A DNA stretch of 6,138 nucleotides from Candidatus Campbelliibacteriota bacterium (GTDB taxonomy: Bacteria; Patescibacteriota; Minisyncoccia; Phycocordibacterales; CSBR16-193): the NCBI GenBank assembly GCA_007129455.1, contig SKVL01000024.1:1-6138 (forward strand), written 5' to 3'. Made by a program: the position numbers and the translations under genes. The notes under the pieces are model-generated. The model ran no database searches. It worked only from the letters and a program-made list of their open reading frames with translations, and had not been told where the DNA came from. The stretch's first letter is position 1; every line of letters starts with the position of its first letter. Positions 4,709-6,138 of the stretch are shown here, one piece after another.

Positions 4709-5071
4709 CTACTTTACCAACATCACACCGCTATGGATGCCAAGTTGATACGCGGTATTAAGTGCAACCGAAGAGCTTACGGCCCACATACCTTGAAGAT
4801 TACCACTCGTGTCAATAAAGTGATAATAGTTACCTGAACCGGTGGTGGGTATGTAAGTAGATGGGATTGAATACCCTTCTCTCACCAACATCACACCACT
4901 ATGAATACCAAGTTGATACGCGGTATCAAGTGCAATTGAAGAACTGTTTGCCTTCATGCTTTGCAAATTTCCACTAGTATCAATGAAATGGTAAGTGTTT
5001 GCCATAGAAACTCCCGGAAGAAGCAGTAAAGCCATGAACATAAACCCGCTTAGAATATTTTTTATTTTCAT
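4709..5071 (-). CDS. Secreted two-module repeat protein (YHFIDTSGNLQ...HSGVMLV), function unknown
   Basis: 120 aa. Seen: a classic signal peptide (MKIKN basic start, hydrophobic 6-20, likely cleavage after SMA at residue 24), then two copies of a 37-residue module at 27-63 and 83-119. The copies match at 32 of 37 positions and are separated by a Ser/Thr/Pro/Gly linker (64-82). Each module has YHFIDTSGNLQ, a middle with S-S-S-x-AL-x-T, and AYQLGIHSGVMLV. The mature protein has no Cys and lacks LPXTG, lipobox or further membrane segments, so it is probably released or held at the surface by contacts. I recall similar single modules ending in NSGVML at the ends of CPR exported proteins, but cannot name a family. 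The start at 5071 is set by the signal peptide; the upstream region is A-rich with no Shine-Dalgarno site. The repeat is also clear in DNA (4716 and 4884, 168 bp apart), which indicates a fairly recent duplication. Confidence 0.87.
   Translation of the reverse strand: MKIKNILSGFMFMALLLLPGVSMANTYHFIDTSGNLQSMKANSSSIALDTAYQLGIHSGVMLVREGYSIPSTYIPTTGSGNYYHFIDTSGNLQGMWAVSSSVALNTAYQLGIHSGVMLVK
4716..4994. repeat. In-gene tandem repeat, 168-bp period, two copies
   Basis: The sequence ACCAACATCACACC begins at 4716 and again at 4884. Similarity continues for about 111 bp in each copy and corresponds to the two 37-residue modules of the 120-aa secreted protein. Both copies stay in frame. Confidence 0.8.
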
Positions 5072-5171
5072 TGTTTTTTTTATTTACTAATTAATAGATA
5101 GACCGACCAAAAACCTCTATCCCTACTAATATAGCCGTTGGAGTGGATAGACCGTGACAGTCCTATTCTGA

Positions 5172-5303
5172 ATGAGTGAAACAATAAGAACAAAGCCTCA
5201 TTATAAAAACAAAACAAACCGCGCTCTTTTCTTCAAAGAAAGGAATATGAGAAGGAAAGGTTCACCCAAGAAGTGGAGACCGTCATTAAGTGAAATTACA
5301 TAG
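5172..5303 (+). CDS. Candidate 43-aa very basic ORF, doubtful
   Basis: ATG at 5172 (immediately after an in-frame TGA) to TAG at 5301-5303, within the otherwise empty 5072-5330 interval. The product has 13 Lys/Arg against 3 Glu, with a second half RNMRRKGSPKKWRPSLSEIT that could suit nucleic acid binding. There is no Shine-Dalgarno site before 5172. An internal Met at 5247 has AGAAAGGA upstream, giving only 18 residues. The A-rich plus strand naturally favours Lys and Arg codons, so composition is weak evidence. A small hairpin (CAAGAC 5308-5313 / GTCTTG 5321-5326) follows. If it is not a gene, the interval holds only upstream sequence of the 120-aa gene. Confidence 0.22.
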   Translation: MSETIRTKPHYKNKTNRALFFKERNMRRKGSPKKWRPSLSEIT

Positions 5304-5330
5304 CTTCCAAGACATTCATCGTCTTGTCTC

Positions 5331-5963
5331 TTACGTTTCGGGTATGGGGCACTCTAACATTTCGGAATCTATATCCGAATATTCTATACTGCCGGAGAAA
5401 CCGGTGTGATCGGAACAACCTATTTGTCCGTCAAAGTCACTTATGACCCAAGTGGCCCATTTTTCGTAACTGTCATTACAAAATACTTCCGCATAAGAAG
5501 ATATCGACTCAAGAAGTTCATGAACAAGACCTTCTCCTAAAGTGCACATTCCCTCGAATCCTTTTTCTTCCGAATGATATAAAGAGGCCGCAGCTCTAAG
5601 TTGTCCCAGTTCGGCTCTCATCGTAGAGTTAAAAGCGGACCTAGGGTGTGCTACCTCCAAACAGAAGCTGAAATAAAGAAAGAAGATCAACATCAGAAAA
5701 GTCACTAACATAAGACCATTGTTGATGACGGAAAAAGTATCTTTCCCCCGTTTATAAGCAAGCCTGAGAATGAATACGGTAAAAGTGACAAAAAATGAGG
5801 CTACGTATAGCAGAGTAAAGATTTTCGACTCTTCCCAAAAGATAAAAAGTAAAAACAGGAATACAGCCAAAACAAGTAGAGCGAAAATTGCTTGGAGTAT
5901 TTTTTTGACAAATGAAAATTTATTTTTCATAAGAATCTGTTTTAGATTGAAAAGTTTCTTCAC
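5331..5963 (-). CDS. Three-helix membrane protein with pilin-like C-terminal head
   Basis: 210 aa from a GTG at 5963. Seen: a basic N-terminus, helices at about 22-43, 48-69 and 79-101, then a soluble domain (about 107-210) starting with RSAFNSTMRAELGQLRAAAS and LYHSEEKGFEGMC. This matches the pattern of CPR type IV pilin heads: a helix ending in R-x-A-A-x-LY, a G-x-C loop, then VFCNDSYEKWATWV (160-173) and the late IGCSDHTG (181-188). Cys140, Cys162, Cys183 and Cys205 are in the head; Cys101 is at the membrane edge. A real pilin would have one N-terminal helix preceded by a G|FTLxE cleavage site; this has three helices and no such site, so it should stay in the membrane with the head outside, if three crossings start from a cytoplasmic basic end. 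The GTG is chosen because GGTGGAG lies 10 nt upstream; the ATG at 5930 has no ribosome site and would drop only 11 residues. It follows rlmN after 92 bp. Confidence 0.82.
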   Translation of the reverse strand: MKKLFNLKQILMKNKFSFVKKILQAIFALLVLAVFLFLLFIFWEESKIFTLLYVASFFVTFTVFILRLAYKRGKDTFSVINNGLMLVTFLMLIFFLYFSFCLEVAHPRSAFNSTMRAELGQLRAAASLYHSEEKGFEGMCTLGEGLVHELLESISSYAEVFCNDSYEKWATWVISDFDGQIGCSDHTGFSGSIEYSDIDSEMLECPIPET

Positions 5964-5973
5964 ACTTGAATGT

Positions 5974-5980
5974 CTCCACC
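5974..5980 (-). promoter_or_regulatory. Ribosome site supporting the GTG start of the 210-aa gene
   Basis: Minus-strand GGTGGAG lies 10 nt before the GTG at 5963. Spacing is slightly long, but the alternative ATG at 5930 has nothing similar upstream. Confidence 0.5.
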
Positions 5981-6055
5981 TTTATTCTAAAAAGTTTTCG
6001 TCTTCCAGCTCTTTATCTAATTAAAGCACAAGTTGGGATATTTTGGCTGAAGTTT

Positions 6056-6138
6056 TCAACAGTTTCCCGCCAACTGTCCGCAGGCGCTTTTGATGTCGGC
6101 TCCGAAACTGTGCCTCCGGGTCACTTTGACTCCCCTAC
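6056..6138 (-). CDS. rlmN: 23S rRNA (adenine(2503)-C(2))-methyltransferase RlmN, C-terminal end only
   Basis: The last 26 codons of a gene that begins outside the window, ending with TGA at 6056-6058. Seen: GVKVTRRHSFGADIKSACGQ followed by LAGNC. The R-x-S-x-G-x-DI-x-x-ACGQLAG signature is the C-terminal hallmark of RlmN; its Cys is the one that is methylated and then forms the covalent RNA intermediate (Cys355 in E. coli). RlmN is a radical-SAM enzyme that methylates A2503 of 23S rRNA and A37 of some tRNAs in the cytoplasm. The protein ends only five residues after the CGQL block, shorter than the E. coli tail, and the final residue is another Cys. The radical-SAM CxxxCxxC motif is not in the window, so integrity cannot be judged. 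Confidence 0.88.
   Translation of the reverse strand, partial: RGVKVTRRHSFGADIKSACGQLAGNC

Noticed and set aside
5079..5120. Promoter for the 120-aa gene (TTGGTC with TAAATA, 18-bp spacer, minus strand)
   Set aside because: Only three of six -35 positions match and the region is generally AT-rich, so the pair is not distinguishable from chance.
5308..5326. CAAGAC/GTCTTG hairpin as terminator of the 210-aa gene
   Set aside because: 6-bp stem with no T-run on the minus strand; kept only as a note in the candidate ORF entry.
5898..5930. ATG at 5930 as start of the 210-aa protein
   Set aside because: No ribosome site precedes it, whereas GGTGGAG precedes the GTG at 5963. The choice matters little for domain content.
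1..6138. Mobile element, CRISPR array, tRNA or toxin-antitoxin pair
   Set aside because: No transposase or integrase motifs, regularly spaced direct repeats, cloverleaf-like sequence or paired small overlapping genes were seen on either strand.

Overview
The window looks like a piece of a Candidate Phyla Radiation (Patescibacteria, probably Parcubacteria-like) chromosome. The evidence is its AT-rich intergenic DNA, compact genes mostly on one strand, TGA used only as a stop (code 11), a DUF5652-type two-helix membrane protein, and two membrane proteins that end in the soluble head typical of CPR type IV pilins. This placement is inferred from protein style, not from a marker gene. Only the end of rlmN, msrA and msrB are well-known genes.

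Layout, reading the minus strand from high to low coordinates. (1) 6138-6056: the last 26 codons of rlmN (23S rRNA A2503 methyltransferase), with the catalytic Cys motif. (2) 5963-5331: a 210-aa protein with three membrane helices and a pilin-like C-terminal head. (3) 5330-5072: about 260 bp without a convincing gene; a 43-codon very basic ORF on the plus strand is only a candidate. (4) 5071-4709: a secreted 120-aa protein made of two nearly identical 37-residue modules. (5) 4708-4434: a convergent intergenic region with three strong hairpins. (6) 4433-4308, plus strand: a 41-aa, His-containing, single-helix small protein with an excellent Shine-Dalgarno site and a structured leader; it is the only well-supported plus-strand gene. 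(7) 3975-3475: a free-standing gene with a textbook promoter, Shine-Dalgarno site and terminator, encoding a 166-aa protein of three helical repeats (KWD-x-LS-x-LE signature). (8) 3376-2183: a tight cluster msrB - msrA - DUF5652 protein. (9) 2106-385: a 573-aa single-pass membrane protein with a large extracytoplasmic part and a pilin-like tail. (10) 278-1: the N-terminal part of a TspO/MBR-like membrane protein, possibly leaderless.

How the genes may fit together: MsrA and MsrB repair both methionine sulfoxide diastereomers and are almost certainly co-transcribed. Most of the other products are predicted to lie in or outside the cytoplasmic membrane. The unusual content is the set of CPR-type modular proteins: two pilin-like heads on non-pilin anchors, a two-module secreted protein and a three-repeat helical protein. 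No mobile element, CRISPR array, tRNA or rRNA was seen.
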